From positions 442,051 to 506,050 of the forward strand of contig CAWFNG010000013.1 of the NCBI GenBank assembly GCA_963817135.1: a DNA stretch of 64,000 nucleotides, written 5' to 3'. This document shows, piece by piece, positions 62,680-64,000 of this stretch; within the stretch, counting starts at the first letter, position 1, and every line of letters starts with the position of its first letter. Both the position numbers and the translations under genes were made by a program. Source of the stretch: VAZQ01 sp963817135. Lineage in GTDB: Bacteria > Pseudomonadota > Alphaproteobacteria > Rhizobiales > Xanthobacteraceae. The notes beneath the pieces were generated by a model that was not told where the DNA came from, ran no database searches, and saw nothing but the letters and a program-made list of their open reading frames with translations.

Positions 62680-63408
62680 AAACCTGCCTCACGGCCGTGA
62701 CAAAAGCGTACCAGCACCAGCGCAGGTAGGCGGGGAGCCAGCGCAGGACCTTGAAGCGGCTCTTTCCGCTGCGCCGCTCGAACCATTGCGCGGGCACCTC
62801 GTCGATGCGCCAGCCAAGGCGATGTGCCTTCACGAGATATTCGATGCTGTAGCAAAAGCCGGTCGTCGACTCGATTTCTATCCCCTCGATCGCGCGCCGG
62901 GAAAAAAGGCGAAAGCCGTTGGAAGCGTCGCGCGTCGGAATGCGCGCCACGCGATGGAGGAACCAATTGCCCGCCCGCACCAGCACGGCCTTGAGCGCGG
63001 GACAGCCGACCATCGAGCCGCCCGGCATGAACCGGCTCGCACAGACAATGTCGGCACCATCCTTGCCGCGCGCCACCATGGCATCGAGAATGCCCGCATT
63101 GTAATCGTCATCGGCAGGGAACATGATCACGTAGGGAGCCCTGCTCGCGGCAAACCCCGTCATCACCGCGGCATGCGCGCCGCGGCTCTTATTCTGTCGA
63201 AATTCTATGTTCAGGCCGGCAAATTCAGCGCGATGCGCCTCGACGGCTGCTAATGTATTGTCTTCGGAACTATCGTAGATGAGCAGCACCCGCGCCCGCG
63301 TGCGCACCTCGTTCGCGATGCCGCGCAGCGTTGCAACGATATTTTCTCCCTCGTGATATACGGGAATGACGATATCGAGGTCAGCGGGGCGGCATCAAAA
63401 AAATCCAT
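62645..63408 (-). CDS. Glycosyltransferase family 2 (one frame break near the start)
   Basis: About 255 residues from ATG 63408. Adding one C to the CCCC run near 63385 joins MDFFDAAPADLDIVIPVYHE to the main frame, giving the canonical first strand. VLLIYDSSEDNTLAAVEAHR, NKSRGAHAAVMTGFAASRAP, YVIMFPADDDYNAGILDAMV (metal-binding aspartates), RIPTRDASNGFRLFSRRAIE and SRFKVLRWLPAYLRWCWYAF follow a DPM1/GtrB-like pattern without C-terminal spans. Its final residues YLPLKGGGRLA come from the palindromic repeat. The 5' end abuts that of the divergent methyltransferase. Confidence 0.75.
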
Positions 63409-64000
63409 GCAGAGCAAAAACCGGCGTTCAAACCCACTGCCAGATATGCGCGAGTGCAAAGCTCGGCCAGATCGTGTCGCTCGGGCATCAGCCTATCGTC
63501 CAGCAGTACCTCACCGAAGAGGAGCTGCGCGAACCCGAACGCATGTATCCGCTCGTGCTCATGCGCTGTGGAAATTGCGGCCCCTGCAATTGAGCTACAC
63601 CATCGAGCCGGAAAAAGTCTTCCCGCGGGATTACCCGTATCGCACGGGGCTTACCAATATGCTCCTGCGCAATTTTGAGGAGCTTGCGGCAATCCTCCCT
63701 GCAGCGGGAGCCTATTCGCTCGGCGATCTGGTCGTCGATATCGGCTCGAACGACGGCTCGCTGCTTAAGCCGTTTGCGGCGCGCGGGGCCCGAGTGCTCG
63801 GGGTCGAGCCGACCGACGCCGCCAAGGATGCCGGCAAAGCCGGCATCGAGACGCTGCAGGAGTACTTTACCAGCGCCACCGCTGACAAGATCCGCAAAAG
63901 CTACGGCGCCGCGCGGGTCGTGACCGCCACCAATGTCTTCGCCCACATTCACGATGCCGCGGCGCTGGTGGAAAACATCAAGGCGCTGATGGGAGCGGAC
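63407..64000 (+). CDS. SAM-dependent methyltransferase with N-terminal zinc ribbon, C-methyltransferase type (partial; frame breaks)
   Basis: The first 195 or so residues of a protein that runs off the window. ATG 63407, with one A removed from the AAAAA run near 63418, gives MQSKTGVQTHCQICASAKLG. Zinc-ribbon cysteines lie at CQIC and MRCGNCG. A second break near 63590 leads to LSYTIEPEKVFPRDYPYRTG and LVVDIGSNDGSLLKPFAARG (SAM motif I, with the DIGSNDGSLL variant typical of this subfamily), then GVEPTDAAKDAGKAGIET. It is the same broad type as the gene at 1287-2441. Known relatives C-methylate NDP-keto-sugars. Confidence 0.75.
   Translation, partial: MQSKNRRSNPLPDMRECKARPDRVARASAYRPAVPHRRGAARTRTHVSARAHALWKLRPLQLSYTIEPEKVFPRDYPYRTGLTNMLLRNFEELAAILPAAGAYSLGDLVVDIGSNDGSLLKPFAARGARVLGVEPTDAAKDAGKAGIETLQEYFTSATADKIRKSYGAARVVTATNVFAHIHDAAALVENIKALMGAD

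Noticed and set aside
1..64000. tRNA or rRNA genes
   Set aside because: No cloverleaf-like segment or conserved rRNA sequence was recognised by eye. A covariance-model search could still find one.

Overview
The window is a high-GC stretch of a proteobacterial chromosome devoted almost entirely to cell-surface polysaccharide synthesis and export. An alphaproteobacterium of the Bradyrhizobium/Xanthobacteraceae type fits best. The grounds are a porin-type outer-membrane barrel protein, the gene content, the codon bias, and several palindromic intergenic repeats of kinds I associate with Bradyrhizobium relatives. This is an inference from sequence character, not a taxonomic assignment.

Layout. 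1-4.1 kb: the start of a GT2 gene, an unnamed glycosyltransferase-like gene, two methyltransferases and an RmlD-like reductase. 4.3-6.0 kb: an ABC exporter (Wzm-like permease and Wzt-like ATPase). 6.0-18.6 kb: one long minus-strand operon of sugar-nucleotide enzymes. It holds a SIS isomerase, HAD phosphatase, transaldolase, five SDR or Gfo/Idh enzymes, a fused nucleotidyltransferase-PfkB kinase, a UDP-glucose-dehydrogenase homologue, a methyltransferase, a split transketolase and a Nudix hydrolase, most of them overlapping by ATGA or GTGA. 18.7-32.9 kb: decoration genes (aminotransferase, FkbM methyltransferase, two acetyltransferases, radical SAM enzyme, SGNH esterase) interleaved with five more copies of the unnamed family. 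32.9-40 kb: a scarred region with an IS200/IS605 remnant, a broken GT-C gene, a 242-bp direct duplication, a decayed AT-richer GT9 gene, another GT-C gene and a second radical SAM gene. 40-49 kb: a CMP-sugar synthetase, a capsule-type glycosyltransferase, two tandem large membrane proteins and a GtrB-like GT2. 49-58.7 kb: an asparagine-synthase-type amidotransferase, two tandem GT-C-like proteins, a small anchored protein, a GT2 and a PhyH-type dioxygenase. 58.9-61.6 kb: a non-polysaccharide block with a porin-like barrel, a VapBC-type pair and a DUF2442/DUF4160 pair. 61.8-64 kb: methyltransferases and a GT2.

How the genes could work together. The long operon appears to build an unusual activated sugar, with transketolase and transaldolase providing carbon-chain chemistry and SIS, HAD and kinase-nucleotidyltransferase providing heptose-type activation. 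Glycosyltransferases and the unnamed family would assemble it. Methyl, acetyl, amino and amide groups would decorate it, and Wzm/Wzt would export it.

Frame quality. More than twenty genes carry one or more frame breaks. Where checked, a single-base change, often in a short homopolymer, restores both the conserved protein and a tight ATGA junction with the neighbour, so many breaks look like sequencing errors. Genes with one break are typed CDS and genes with several are typed pseudogene; that label describes the sequence as given and does not assert loss of function.
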